Shown in pieces: positions 1 to 11,236 of a stretch of 64,000 nt of DNA. The translations under genes were made by a program, and so were the position numbers. Origin of the DNA: Phoronis australis (Eukaryota; Phoronida; Phoronidae); NCBI GenBank assembly GCA_002633005.1, contig NMRA01000005.1, positions 537,913 to 601,912 of the forward strand, given 5' to 3'. Every line of letters begins with the position of its first letter. Position 1 is the first letter of the stretch. The notes beneath the pieces are model-generated. The model was not told the origin of the DNA. It searched no databases and worked only from the letters and a program-made list of their open reading frames with translations.

Positions 1-40
1 TAAGTCATAAAATGGTAATTGCCGACCAAGGACACGCTAA

Positions 41-215
41 ATCCGAATTGGTCGTCTACGCTAGGCGACCATTTAGCCGACCCAAGTGCCGACCACAGAG
101 GCGACTCAGCAGACGGCTCCTAGCCGACCGTTGTTGGTCGGCTGCTGGTCGGCTAGACGACCGGTCGACGGCCGGTCGTCGACCAATTTCCGACCGGTCG
201 GCCAAAAATTCGTGA
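41..215. repeat. GC-rich cluster of GGTCG/CGACC motifs
   Basis: Dense, mutually inverted copies of short words such as GTCGGCTA, CGACC and GGTCG fill this stretch, in sharp contrast to the AT-rich flank. The local palindromes could fold strongly. Short open frames cross it on both strands but are low-complexity products of the motif. It may be the end of a repeat that continues left of the window. No gene is inferred. Confidence 0.5.
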
Positions 216-1616
216 TGTGTGCTGTATATAGTACCTGTACACATACGTGTCTTCCTTACATAATATATCTTACTTTTGTTAATTAATCTGCCCACGATAT
301 AATCTCGTGATCACTTCTTAGTGACACAAGTGCTACTTATATCTCTCTCATTAATTTGCACTGTGTAGCTACTATCCAACGAATCCTTATCCTTTATTTA
401 TATGTTTTCTGTGGCACTAGTCACTTTCGTTCCAACTCATCGTTCGTTTCACCTGTGATTGCATACTGTGTGATCGTTCGGATGGACTTATTATCTTTGC
501 TTTCGCGTCCATCTTCTCATTATGCCTGTTTGTACATTGACACTTTATATCTATCTCTAACTACTGCCATTAATAGATGACATTTAATAACTTCACTTTC
601 GGTCCCATTTTAATGTGAATTAACTTCACTGATCATACCATACATGTAGGCCTATGCAAACATGAACGACAGAAACATGCCTTTAGACCTTATCCAATAA
701 GATTTGACAGAATCGTTAAAGAGAACCGCAACGTGAAAAACGGACAATATTGCTTTATTCAAAGTAGTTCTCTGCCACTGAAAGAGAATTCAACCTATTC
801 ACCAGGAATTTTTACGACTTGTTCGCAAAGATTTTTAATTTCTTTTCATATCAAATGTTCTTTTAGTTTCAATTTTCAAAAAAAAAAACGATTTGTCAAC
901 TGCTCGTCATTGATTTTTCTCCCACAATGCAAAGCATGTCTCCTTCGGTATGGCAAGACGTAGCACAGTTCCCTTACATAGAAAATGTGACGTTTGGACT
1001 TTGATGTAAACAAAACAATGGCCACTTCAAGCAGCAGTCAGTCATATTAAGAGGCAATTGATGTAAGTCCTAACTGTTTAAAATTTGTTATAAAGGTATT
1101 GTACTATCCAAATATTATATTCTAAAGTGCTCTTGGAATTATTTTTTAATTGCTCGCTTCACTGGCTTGCCTCATACTGTGCTGCCGACCTCAGATTCAT
1201 AGTGCAATCACACATAGTAACCTGCCGTTATTATCCATCTTGTCAGTCAGCTGTTTGTAGAACGACTGTGAGCGTATGCCCGCATTTATCATCTTCAAGT
1301 GAGAAGGAGATTAAAAATTAAAAACTCTGTGGTTACCACAGCTTTTTCTGCGCGCGTGTTTCAAAAATCGTGAATTTATGTTTTTTTCTGGATATTTCCT
1401 CACGGGGGAAAGTGAATAAGTCTGTAGAAGAAGTTGCGAGATGTTACTTTAGTCAAGAATTGTTTAAAATATATATTTGACGATCTTTGGTGTTCCATGC
1501 CTCTTAAAGGTAAGGGGTGAAATGAAACCGGACAAGCTTTCAAATTTATTAATAGAGCTATTAGTTTCGATTGGCCTTAAACACAGGTAGTGAAATCATT
1601 GACAGCTACCTTAGCT
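216..1616. other. No gene recognised
   Basis: AT-rich sequence with only short stop-interrupted frames on both strands. I see no domain, no splice-supported exon and no clear repeat. Confidence 0.5.
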
Positions 1617-2579
1617 GGGGCCCGTGTCATGATTTTTTTCTGTCTTACCTTGGACCGAAATCACGCCAAATTAAGACCAAAACGCCAAGGCCAGTTTCAT
1701 GAAACAAAGACAAAATGTACACCGGAATCGGTCTAAGCTAATACCGAAAGTTAGCCTGTTGCGTAGTAGGCTTAAAAGTGGTCTTTTGGTCTAAAAAACC
1801 AAAATTTAGGACTATTACCAACTGTTGAGGAACAGATTTCCATGATATTTTTCTTTGGCTAATGTCCCTAAACAATGTCAAATTGAAGATCGCCTGCTTT
1901 CGATTCAAGAAGCGTCAAAGGCCATAACCTGGTTCCCAGGGCTCACACTCTGACGTCAGGGATAGTGTGTGAAGACCTACCCAGCTAAAATACAGTGTAG
2001 AGGGTCTGGGCAGAAGACAACAAAAGCTGTAGAGACAGCGCAGTCCCACCTACCGGCACCTATGAAATGATATTTTCCAGTCATACTGCGATATTCTCAA
2101 GCAAACGATATCCTAAGTTGGCCTATATCCAAAACGTTAATAAATTTCCGTTTAGACTTTCAAGACCAATATAATTCTGAAACCGTATTTCACACAACGC
2201 ATCGTTTAGTTTTGTGAATTCGCAACAGGTGACGAAAGCGTCGTTTTTCATGTAGGCCTGTCAGTGCTGTAGTGGTAAAATAAGAGGTAAGTTGGCGCCC
2301 AAAGCCCACTGTATTACCTTGAGCATTGAACGTAACTTACGGTGCGTAGGCGCTACGTTCAAATGCCAAAAGGTGGTTGGGTGCGCCGAAGTGCGCCTAC
2401 GCCCAACTACGGTACTGAGGCCTGTGCACAAAACTCGATCCAAGTTCTGTCTAAGTTAGACGGATGACCATTTTAAACTACGACTTCGTGTTAATGAACG
2501 ATCTTTTCTGAATTTTCTTAACTTAGCCATTTTTGGTCAGTGTTAAGTCTTAAAGTTAGTGTTCATGAAACGGGTCCGT
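1617..2579. mobile_element. Candidate short TIR element (GGRCCCGTKTCATGA ends)
   Basis: The left end reads GGGGCCCGTGTCATGA and the right end, on the reverse strand, CGGACCCGTTTCATGA. They form a roughly 16 bp imperfect terminal inverted repeat about 960 bp apart. A related CAGTTTCATGAAAC word lies at about 1692, and a similar TTCATGAAACAGACCCC end occurs at about 58177-58193, suggesting a dispersed family. There is no transposase inside, so it would be non-autonomous. I could not settle a target-site duplication. Confidence 0.35.
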
Positions 2580-4411
2580 GGTGAGTAGTCAGTGGCGTGG
2601 TTCCCCCTACCTACCTACTTATCTACCCTGTTTGCTAAAAAGTCACGTGAAGACGTCTCACGGTGTGCGATCTCGTGCCACAGCATCCCTGGGTTAATCT
2701 GTCTAAAAACAGCCGAAATGGTTATGGACAACTATTGTCCGGGGTAATCAAACTTAGGCAAGTAAAGTTGCTCGACACCTCACTTAATATCCCAACAGGC
2801 ATTCTGTGACGTTGCCAATAGGCAGTATAGCCGATACAAAGTCCCGGAACGAGTGCCGCTCATATTTGCATTCGTGACAGACTTAGTAGTATTGAAAATA
2901 TAACCATCATAAATTGAATTAATGTCTCACAAAAATAGAATAATGGTCAATATTAATAAGTTTTTGTCTTTCGTACAAATATTATTTACGATATTATTCC
3001 AGAACCACGTCAGACATGATTTAAATTGATACTTACAAGTTTTCCTCGACTTGTGATTATTTGCGAATAGAGGTTGACAAATGTTTAGCATTTATGACTG
3101 ACAGAATGCGTATTTATTATACGCATGCCGTGTGATTTATACATACAACACCCAACAGTTAACGATGATAAATGTCTGTTCAATGCATCCACCGTAAATG
3201 TCGGTATATAAATATTTATAAGCTCAAGGCGTACTTTCTGAAAATGTTTTCGCGGGACCAAAAATCCAATCCAGAAATGCAGCCCTGCATGTTCATGTAT
3301 TTGGCAGCCGTGCCCAATATCCGCGTGGATATATGTGTGATTCGCCGTGTAGGCCGAGAGCAAAGCGCATTGACAAAGCAACAATGCCCCCCAGAACAAC
3401 GAATATAGAATTGAAGTTTCTTTATTTTTTCCGAGTGAACACAGATTTAACACGAATGTACGACCCATGAGTATTTTGCTTGAATGCGCTAGCAGGGTGT
3501 ATGCTTGGGTTCTATGGAAACCACATAAACATCAAGAGACAGTTCCAGTTATCACAGGAGATGGCACGGTAGAGTTTGCGGACATTGGCGTGATTAATAT
3601 CGATTATCGATGTAATGCGTGAATGTTATATGGCAATTATGGAAATAAACTCAACGACTTGCTTTTGATTCTGTGCAGAGTTTTTGTTTTAAATTTCACG
3701 CATGAATGAATTTAATAGGTTGAGTCTTCAGCCTTAAAAATATCGACTTGCTAATTATATTCAAGCGGATAATATCCATCTCTAGGCTATATATTCATTC
3801 ATTATGATCATTTCGAGTACAAAGAGTTGGAAAAATACGTGCCACTTGTTTTTCGTGTGGAAAACTATGACGGAAAATTGTCCCACGTTTCCTTATCAAT
3901 AAGCTTGCGTCGTACTTAACTTTAAAATTTAATTGATGGATAATCTAGCAATTTTTTAGCTTCTGATAGCACGTCCCAAATTTCAGAGTAATAATTGCTT
4001 GGTGCAGGATCCAGATATTGTCACGTACAGACGGTACACGCCAAAATGTTCAGACGAAATGATCCTGAATTTCCAGTTAAGGCGGCTGAGCAAAAGCAAA
4101 TTTGTCCGTCGTGCCGGCCGAGTGCAAGTGGAATTCACCGTCATGTCAGGTCGTGACGGGCCATTACCCGTCATGATGGGAAACGCGTTTTGTCCGTGTA
4201 CGTTTGTTGTGTTCTGTGTTAACAGACTGGAAAATTGACTTACTTGTCGAAAAAGAAATAAGTTACAAACTAATTAATCGTGAACTATTTCTGAGTCCAC
4301 ACTCTATTTCTCAGCTTGATGCCGAGAAATATCAGCCAATTTCACAATAGTAATACAGTAACCGTTCGAAAACAGGTTTGTTGCGTGTTGTATACGCAGT
4401 GCTGACCTAAT
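2580..4411. other. No gene recognised
   Basis: AT-rich sequence with no supported exon. Overlapping opposite-strand frames near 3085-3468 show no recognisable domain, and neither has convincing splice signals. Confidence 0.5.
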
Positions 4412-4576
4412 AATTGACCCATAGCAAGCTCCTCCCCTTGCTAAAAGTCGACAAACAAACAATGAGTTTTACCCAGCAGCGTGTTGTTTGTCGGGTAAAA
4501 TGGCGGCTTGGAAACGAAGGTGTGTCAAGAGTGCTGGGTTCTGATTGGTCACTCAAAATCCTGGCGATAGGCCAAT
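4412..4576. mobile_element. MITE, copy 1 of a pair (AATTGACC ends)
   Basis: This 165 bp unit is a direct repeat of 5323-5499. Both share the core GTGTTGTTTGTCGGGTAAAA followed by TGGCNGCTTGGAAACGAAGG. The ends form imperfect terminal inverted repeats (AATTGACCCATAG on the left, CTGGCGATAGGCCAATT on the right). The small size, AT-rich target and lack of coding capacity fit a miniature inverted-repeat transposable element. Confidence 0.7.
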
Positions 4577-5322
4577 TAATGGCTCTCAGCTACTCTTCAT
4601 CCTCGTAGGAGTAGCTTTGAGGTGCCACATGCATAGATATCATGGACTGCTTGATCGACTAGTTAGATGTCATTAGTGAAAATTTCATTTAGAAATGCTG
4701 CTTTGGGGTCATTTTCTCAATTTCTACGAGCTACACGCATTGGACGTCCCACTTGTGCGGCTTCTCGAGCTTCGAGAATCTCGTTTCGGTGATGACAAAT
4801 TCGGTTCATCTTCCAAAACAACTGACCGTTCGTTAAGCTGGCTGTCACTCCATGCACTAGATCAACGACAGCCTTGGACAAAATGGACAATGTCCACATG
4901 TGCCTAAGCGAAATGCAGGGCGATTTTTTTGCTCTGTATGTCTTCATTGCGATAACTGGCTAGCGAATCCTAAGTCAATTCTAGTAAACTTTTATATTTG
5001 CTTTTTGGTTAAAGTTTTGGTGTTTCCAAGCCAATACGTGTAGGAACTTTCTTCCGTCGTCACTGAACAAAGGTCACAGACAAGTGTCAGATTTCCATTA
5101 AAGGATGTATCGAGAAGATTAATGAAGAGATGACAAAAATCGGAGTTTTCGAACAGGCAACTCAGCTTAATTATGAATGAACTTCGTGGGTCACGAATAT
5201 GTTGATTTTGTAGGAATTGGGCCATACATATATTTGTGGGTGTTAATTATTTGCAACGGAAAGGTGACGGGTAAATTTCCTGTATAAGAAATGAGGCAAG
5301 GATAGTTGTAGTATCACTACCA

Positions 5323-5499
5323 AATTGACCTATCGGAAGCTCTGCCCCCTTGCGACATGTCGCAAAAAACAATAAGTTTTACCCGGCAACGTGTTGTTTG
5401 TCGGGTAAAATGGCAGCTTGGAAACGAAGGTGTGTCAAGAATGCTGCATTCTGATTGGTAACTTAAGCCGTCACTCAAAGTCCTGGCGATAGGTCAATT
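5323..5499. mobile_element. MITE, copy 2 of a pair (AATTGACC ends)
   Basis: Second copy of the element at 4412-4576, in the same orientation, with better preserved terminal inverted repeats (AATTGACCTATCGGAAG and CTGGCGATAGGTCAATT). A short extra segment near 5460-5475 is absent from copy 1. It lies immediately upstream of the THAP-encoding frame. Confidence 0.72.
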
Positions 5500-5502
5500 A
5501 AC

Positions 5503-5535
5503 CCATGGACTATAGTACATGGACCGCCAACTCCG
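5503..5535. repeat. Short dispersed motif around TATAGTACATGGACCGCCAA
   Basis: The word ACTATAGTACATGGACCGCC recurs at 22822-22860, where it sits inside a perfect-looking short hairpin. A half copy (GTCTATAATCTATGA) lies near 11686-11701. Here it abuts the MITE end and supplies the first ATG (5519) of the frame that later encodes the THAP motif. That is why I prefer the internal ATG at 5654 as the start of the THAP unit. Confidence 0.5.
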
Positions 5536-5653
5536 TATACTTTCAATGGACGAAATCTGTGATCTTACGCATAAGCCCTTACGTCATTATTCACTGGCGA
5601 CACCTAGAGAAATTTTATGGTGCAATTTCCGGCAAATACGTCGTCTGTTAATC

Positions 5654-5848
5654 ATGGTCGGCTACTGTGTGGCCGGTTGTTCGGCCATACACCCGAAATG
5701 CAAAGGAATTAGCTTCCATACCATCCGAAGACCCCATAATCGGCTGTTGGAAGAAATGCTTACTTCTTGTGTCAAGGTGAATGGCAGTTGTTTCAGCAAT
5801 AAGACTTTATACATTTGTTCAAGGCACCTCGAAGATGAATGTTTTTAA
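5654..5848 (+). CDS. THAP-type zinc finger, orphan or truncated
   Basis: From the ATG at 5654 the frame encodes a 64-residue C2CH zinc-finger pattern. It starts MVGYCVAGC (Cys-x3-Cys), continues through GISFH, and ends YICSRHLEDECF, which supplies the Cys-x2-His pair. Start, spacing and the C-x2-H-(x4)-CF ending are those of THAP domains, DNA-binding modules of cellular regulators and of P-element/Kolobok-type transposases. The frame is open upstream to an ATG at 5519, but that part overlaps a repeat. TAA follows the CF directly, so the usual C-terminal AVPTIF box is missing, as is the conserved internal Trp. I read it as a fragment of a transposase or THAP gene, or a first exon with an unseen donor. 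The THAP identity is well supported by the motif; function is unknown. Confidence 0.6.
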   Translation: MVGYCVAGCSAIHPKCKGISFHTIRRPHNRLLEEMLTSCVKVNGSCFSNKTLYICSRHLEDECF

Positions 5849-8413
5849 GAGACCCTAGTCTACTACTTAAACCTGTCCTCACAAATCCATTTTTCTTTTC
5901 TCCGTTTTGATGAAAACTATCTGGTGAACTTTTTGACGAAAATTGTCCGCTAAATTTCTTCCAAAGAACTCATGAACTCCTGTCCTTTCGAGGAACTTCA
6001 GTCATAGTCTAGTGAGCGAATTAACCAAATTACTCTTCGCTGGCACTGATCAGACGGTTGGTCTCAGCAGAATGCGCACATTTAGCCAGGATTTGGATCA
6101 GCGATTTCAACAAATGCACATTCGTGTACAAATAAATAGAACGCTGATAAAACATTTAACACAAATAAAGATTACATTAATACTTCAGAAATAACCAACT
6201 GGACCAGTCAAACTCTATCTCGCAATTCAACAGCAGGTTACACAATATATGCCGCACAAAATCTCTCGACTGTAGTCTATGAAAATGCAAACAACTTCTT
6301 TGAAAACATGGAACAGGAACACCAGAGGGGTGTGAAGGTTGTTTTTATTCTTCAATGTTAAATTTTTGTAAGCGGACAAATGGTTTTAAAATTTCCGCCT
6401 TAAGCCATTGAAACGAACGTTTATGATGAAAACAAAATTCTTCAACCTGTTTTGTAAAGTCCTATGCCACCTGTAGGGTACATAATGAGCCAATCCCACT
6501 CCTAATGTAAAAAAGGGTCCCGTGCATAAAATATACTAAGCATTGCCCTTCTGAAATACTACCGTATTCGCCATAATAAGCGGCCAGGTCGCTTAGAAAA
6601 ATCGCTTCAGGAAGGGGGCGCCTATTATAGCCCAAAAGTGTTTGAAACCTGGTCTCCGAAACAGGTGAAATCGTAAGCTAGAATCATCAAATTTACGCTC
6701 TTTGACGAATCTGTAACCTATGACAGAGTTTCTACAAACTGCAGTGTATTGCTATCAAACTTTGTTGTCAACTTACGAGCATTTTTCAGAAAATCCCACT
6801 GCCAAAAATTGCCGTGAATCAGGTTTCAAGCTCCCCAGCTTGGTTTAACTATATATTAATAAACCATAAAAATGGTTCCAAGTGATCAGTGCAATGCCTG
6901 CGCAAGTCTAATAAATGTGTATCATGCAGCTCCTGATTTAAACAAAGGTCTGTTTTTTTAATTTTGGTCCGGTAACAATAACGCCACAGACCGGGAAATC
7001 CAGCGAAACACTTCTACCTTACAAATCTGACAATCCCTAGTCTCAGAATATTTGAGCACCCGGCAAAAGATACCAATGATGAAATTCTGGTGATGATAAT
7101 CACCCACTTTGTTTCTTTACTTCACTTCAATTTGAAATACTTGGCAAAATGAAGCCCATTCGAGTAAGCATCATGTGGGTCCCAATGCCAACCCAATATA
7201 TGATAGAACCCAACAAGCTCAAGTTGCAGGCAAATCAGGATGGGCATAAATAAGGAAATTTACTGTATCAACAGATTGGCCAAATAAGAATAAGATATGA
7301 AGTGTTGCTACAGTGCACACGTGCACGATTCTTGGTCTATTATTTTCCCGCCGTAAATGCATGAACCAATCAGATCACCAATGGCGCAAAGTTTTCGAAA
7401 ACAGCTCGATTTTTAGGAAGTCCTGTTACTGTTCTATTTATTTTCAGAACTTTATTGTGTTACATTTAATTTATTTTCTGTTTAACTGAATGAAGCCACC
7501 TAATATGAATGCATTCAACACAATTAATCCATTGTAAAAACCAAAAGCTATGCTCTATCAAAGTTAGACAAAATCAGTACACCCCTTTCTTAAAAATGGG
7601 TTAAAAGTTAGAAACAAAGGACACAAGTTTCCATTACTTGTAACGTCGATTTTCGACATTGATTTAACTCTCACAAATCCATAGTATTAGTTGATTCAAA
7701 AGTTTTCTTTTATTTATGCCGAGTTGTTTAAACTGTGCATTGCTTTTCGGCAGCCATTTTTTAATGACTCCTATGGTCGTCATATGCTGCCGCGTTTTTG
7801 AAAGAACAGAAAACCACACAGAAAAAGGCCAAGAAAATAGTGGAAAGTGATTTAAAAGAATTCTACTTCAACCACAAACTATTTTACTAGTATGATATCG
7901 ATTTTTAAATCGATTAAAATAGATTTAGAATTTCAGTTCTGGAAAATAAATCGCAAACGGTTTTATTCCAGATAGACCTTACTTATTTTCTATTTGGGTC
8001 CTCTTTATTTAACTTTTTGCTCTTGTTGTTTTTAACACCACTTATCTCTGCTGTCTTTCTTTTTCTTCTCAGTTTTTCTCCATTCTCTGTTAACACCTTG
8101 TCAGCCAAAACAGAACTGTAACCCTTTGAGACTTGGTCGGCGGAAGTTGATCATTGAACCTCGATACAATTGCTCTAATGAATTATCCAATATCGTATTG
8201 TTTGATTTTTTCTCACCTTTAACAGGCTTCTGCAATCATAAATAAATAAATAAATACCCAAGTTGCATTTGCATTTTATTGCTCAATCTCTTCTTTTATT
8301 TTTATTATGTCACGCTGTGTTGTGTGTAACAATGCAATATAGTGAAATAAAGTCCATGTTTTACTTTATTGGTGGCCATTCTCTATCAATTTAAGTATTT
8401 TAATTTTCTTCAA
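5849..8413. other. No gene recognised; possible decayed element at about 6560-7265
   Basis: No supported exon. TACCGTATTCGCCATAATAAGCGG near 6560 (a word often seen at MITE ends, quoted approximately) resembles, in inverse orientation, the sequence around 7240-7265, suggesting a decayed 0.7 kb element. The rest is AT-rich with many stops. Confidence 0.35.
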
Positions 8414-8787
8414 ATAAATTCAAAATGCTTTAACCAAAAATTTCAACACAAATTTTGAGCTCAGTACTTTGTTTTGCAATAAAAAACAAGTGGACAATAT
8501 TTTGATGACCAAGGCGTGGGCCGAAACTGTTAAGCACCCAGCGTGTTCCAATTGTCTGCTGCGTTTTTCCTTTGGCCTAACAGGTGTCGGTTAGCGCCCG
8601 GGACAAATAGATACATTGTATAAACAATCCTTATTTTGTTTTTTGTTTCGTCTAAAGAAAATTTAATTTCGAAAATATCTTCTGAAAATGAATAAAAATG
8701 TGCATTTGTAAAATCTACAAGTTTTCAAGTGGTCTCAAAAAAAAAAAAGTCGGTGAATGCACTAATTTTAGTCTCAGTTCTTCCATG
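8414..8787. repeat. Older repeat, left part (interrupted copy)
   Basis: This segment, joined to 11091-11236, matches the reverse strand of 39510-40025 nearly end to end. It is the left part of a roughly 520 bp repeat split by the 2.3 kb insertion that follows. The uninterrupted copy elsewhere in the window gives the pre-insertion sequence. Confidence 0.8.
8779..8787. repeat. Target-site duplication, left (TCTTCCATG)
   Basis: The 9-mer immediately left of the inserted element is repeated exactly at 11082-11090, immediately right of it. It occurs once at the corresponding position of the uninterrupted copy near 39655. The boundary could be 8 rather than 9 bp if one base belongs to the element. 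Confidence 0.75.
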
Positions 8788-11081
8788 GCAAAAGGTACCC
8801 GCTCATCCAAAACCTTTACGGCGAACAGATGGCGCTTCTCATCAATCACGTGTCATTTTATCGCTCAAATAAGACTGTCTGCCAGAGAATCCAAACACCT
8901 TGACCTACATTCTGCTGCTGCTGACTGTAGCCACAGGTCACGAGAGTTCATGAACCAGACAGTGTATGTCCTGACGAGTGGCGAATTTGTGTGGAAAAGA
9001 AATCTTTGTGTCCGACATTCCATGTTTAAAACCCCATTTGTAATAACTATTTATAACATATAATTAAGATGAAAGTGTTAATAATCTACGCTGTTGTGGT
9101 TGCTCGGCCTAAACGCTGAGGTAAAATATATATTCAATGAACGTGACCATAGTGAGGCTACTAAACCGGGCCCGGCCACTTTTCCGCCCGGCGAGATTTT
9201 GGCAACTCAACAACCATAATTTTAATTAGGTTGAAATATAGCCACTATATTTTTAAATTATGCTTGAATTATACATGGTGATATGCATGTTAGGTTTTAT
9301 TCTCTTGCGATATTTTCTTTTTCGTTCAGTGTCTCGTTAGCCAACAACACTGAGCCCAGCAGACCGGACTGGCCGTGGCACGGGACGGCAGCTGATGGTT
9401 CACCAAGTAGAAACGTCTGTAATATGTTTTATGTTCTTTCAACACTAAGGCAAAAGAGAGTGGTTTCAACTGATATAGTATCTATTTAACGAACTGAACC
9501 ATGCACTACGAACACGTTGGTGGCCATGATTAATAACAGCTGACAGTATAAACAAAGAGTGAAGCACTGAGCTCATCATGTCACGTTGTCACAACGGCGA
9601 TGTGACGTCAGCAGCTGTAGAATGTAGGTCAAGGTGCTGGGTCAAGATTCAGTTTAACCTGGTTCCCGGGCGCAAAAGGTACCCGCTCATCCAAAACCTT
9701 TACGGCTAACAGATGGCGCTGGATGCAATGATGCTTTACTAACAGGCAGCGCTGCTTACAGTCATGTGACATTCTTGTGAATCTTGTGTTGATAGAACAT
9801 TAAATACAGACGTTTCTACTTGGTGAACCAGTCAGCTGCCGTGTCTTGCCACAGCCAGTCCGGTCTGCTGGGCTCAGTGTTGTTGGCTAACGAGACACTG
9901 AACGAAAAAGAAAATATCGCAGAGAATAAAACCTAACATGTATATCACCATGTATAATTCAAGCATAATTTTAAAAAAATATAGTGGTTATGTTTCAACC
10001 TAATTAAAATTATGGTTGTGAAGTTGCCAAAATCTCGCCGGGCGGAAAAGTGGCCGGGCCCGGTTTAGTAGCCTCACCATGGTCACGTTCATTGAATATA
10101 TATTTTACCCCAGCGTTTAGGCCGAGCAACCACAACAGCGTATATTATTAACACTTTCATCTTAATTATATGTTATAAATAGTTGTTACAAATATGGGGT
10201 TTTAAACATGGAATGTCGGACACAAAGATTTCTTTTCCACACAAATTCGCCACTCATCAGGACATACACTGTCTGGTTCATGAACTCTCGTGACCTGTGG
10301 TTACAGTCAGCAGCAGCAGAATGTAGGTCAAGGTTCTTGGCAGACAGCAGAGACCGTAGAGAGCGTCTTTGGCAGGCAGAATGGTGAATGTTGGCCAATT
10401 CCCTTTTGTCCACTGACGTCACAAGCATACTGGCGCCCCCAGTGGAGGCCCTAAGAACTCGTAAACAAGCATGCTGGCGACTGTGGTTAAAGCATTTTTT
10501 ATGATTTTTCCAGAGTCGCTATGTTTTAGTGTGTTTTTAAAATAATGTTGCATGTCATACCTCTCAGAAAATTAATATTGTTCCAATAAATTAAGAAAAT
10601 TGGAATATTCATTCTCGCGATCCTGCAACACCATCCAAATGTTCTTCTGTGTTACACACGGCAAAGCCAGAGTTTTATCCCCACGCGAAATAGCCTCGTT
10701 TACGCTCGACTAAAAAGGAATCTTTCAATCATAATTAATTGATATTATATACCATTCATTATTATATTCCATGCATTATGTTTTTAGAAAAAAAACGATA
10801 CTCAACGTCCCACAATAAATACAAGTCTGTTCGCCAGCTTGGCTCGGCCGTTGCTAGGCTGGATACTATCGGGTTCATGAACTCGGTTTATGTATGAGTT
10901 CTCAGGGCCTCCACTGGGGGCGCCAGTATGCTAGTGACGTCAGTGGACAAAAGGGGAATTGGCCAACATTCACCATTCTGCCTTTGGCAGACAGTCTTAC
11001 TTGAGCCATAAAATGACACGTGATTGATGAAAAGCGTCATCTGTTAGCCGTAAAGGTTTTGGATGAGCGGGTACCTTTTGC
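8788..11081. mobile_element. 2.3 kb foldback-type DNA transposon, nested insertion
   Basis: Terminal inverted repeats start GCAAAAGGTACCCGCTC and run about 100 bp (8788-8885 against 10985-11081). Inside, long inverted arms at about 8895-9411 and 9811-10340 are nearly identical in reverse. A further inner palindrome pairs about 10366-10455 with 10898-10990. An extra internal copy of the terminal sequence lies at 9672-9715. Open frames in the arms are mirror copies of one another and show no transposase motif. The element is therefore non-autonomous, with TIRs plus an 8-9 bp duplication as in hAT, P or Mutator-like elements. I cannot assign the superfamily. Confidence 0.8.
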
Positions 11082-11090
11082 TCTTCCATG
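11082..11090. repeat. Target-site duplication, right (TCTTCCATG)
   Basis: Exact repeat of 8779-8787, flanking the other end of the 2.3 kb element. After it, the older repeat resumes without a gap. Confidence 0.75.
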
Positions 11091-11236
11091 CGTGTTTCTC
11101 CCGAGAGGTTAGTACCTAACGTGCAGACGAGCACTCCAAATTGGAACGCTAAGTCCCGCGTGGCTGCACTGCACGCGAAAAAAGATGGCGGACGACCTTT
11201 GGAGCCTGACGACGATAGGTATCCGGACTATACTGT
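11091..11236. repeat. Older repeat, right part, with an ATGGCGGAC start-like motif
   Basis: Continuation of the repeat begun at 8414; it matches the reverse strand of about 39510-39655. It contains AAGATGGCGGACGACC at about 11182, a YY1-like/Kozak-like context that opens a short frame beginning MADDLWSLTTIG. The same context exists in the other copy. This looks like a duplicated promoter and first-exon fragment, or simply part of a transposon. Confidence 0.6.

Noticed and set aside
8698-9063. 121-residue frame and its mirror at 10186-10428
   Set aside because: Both lie in the inverted arms of the 2.3 kb element and share the same peptide by duplication. There is no transposase motif and the coding potential is incidental.
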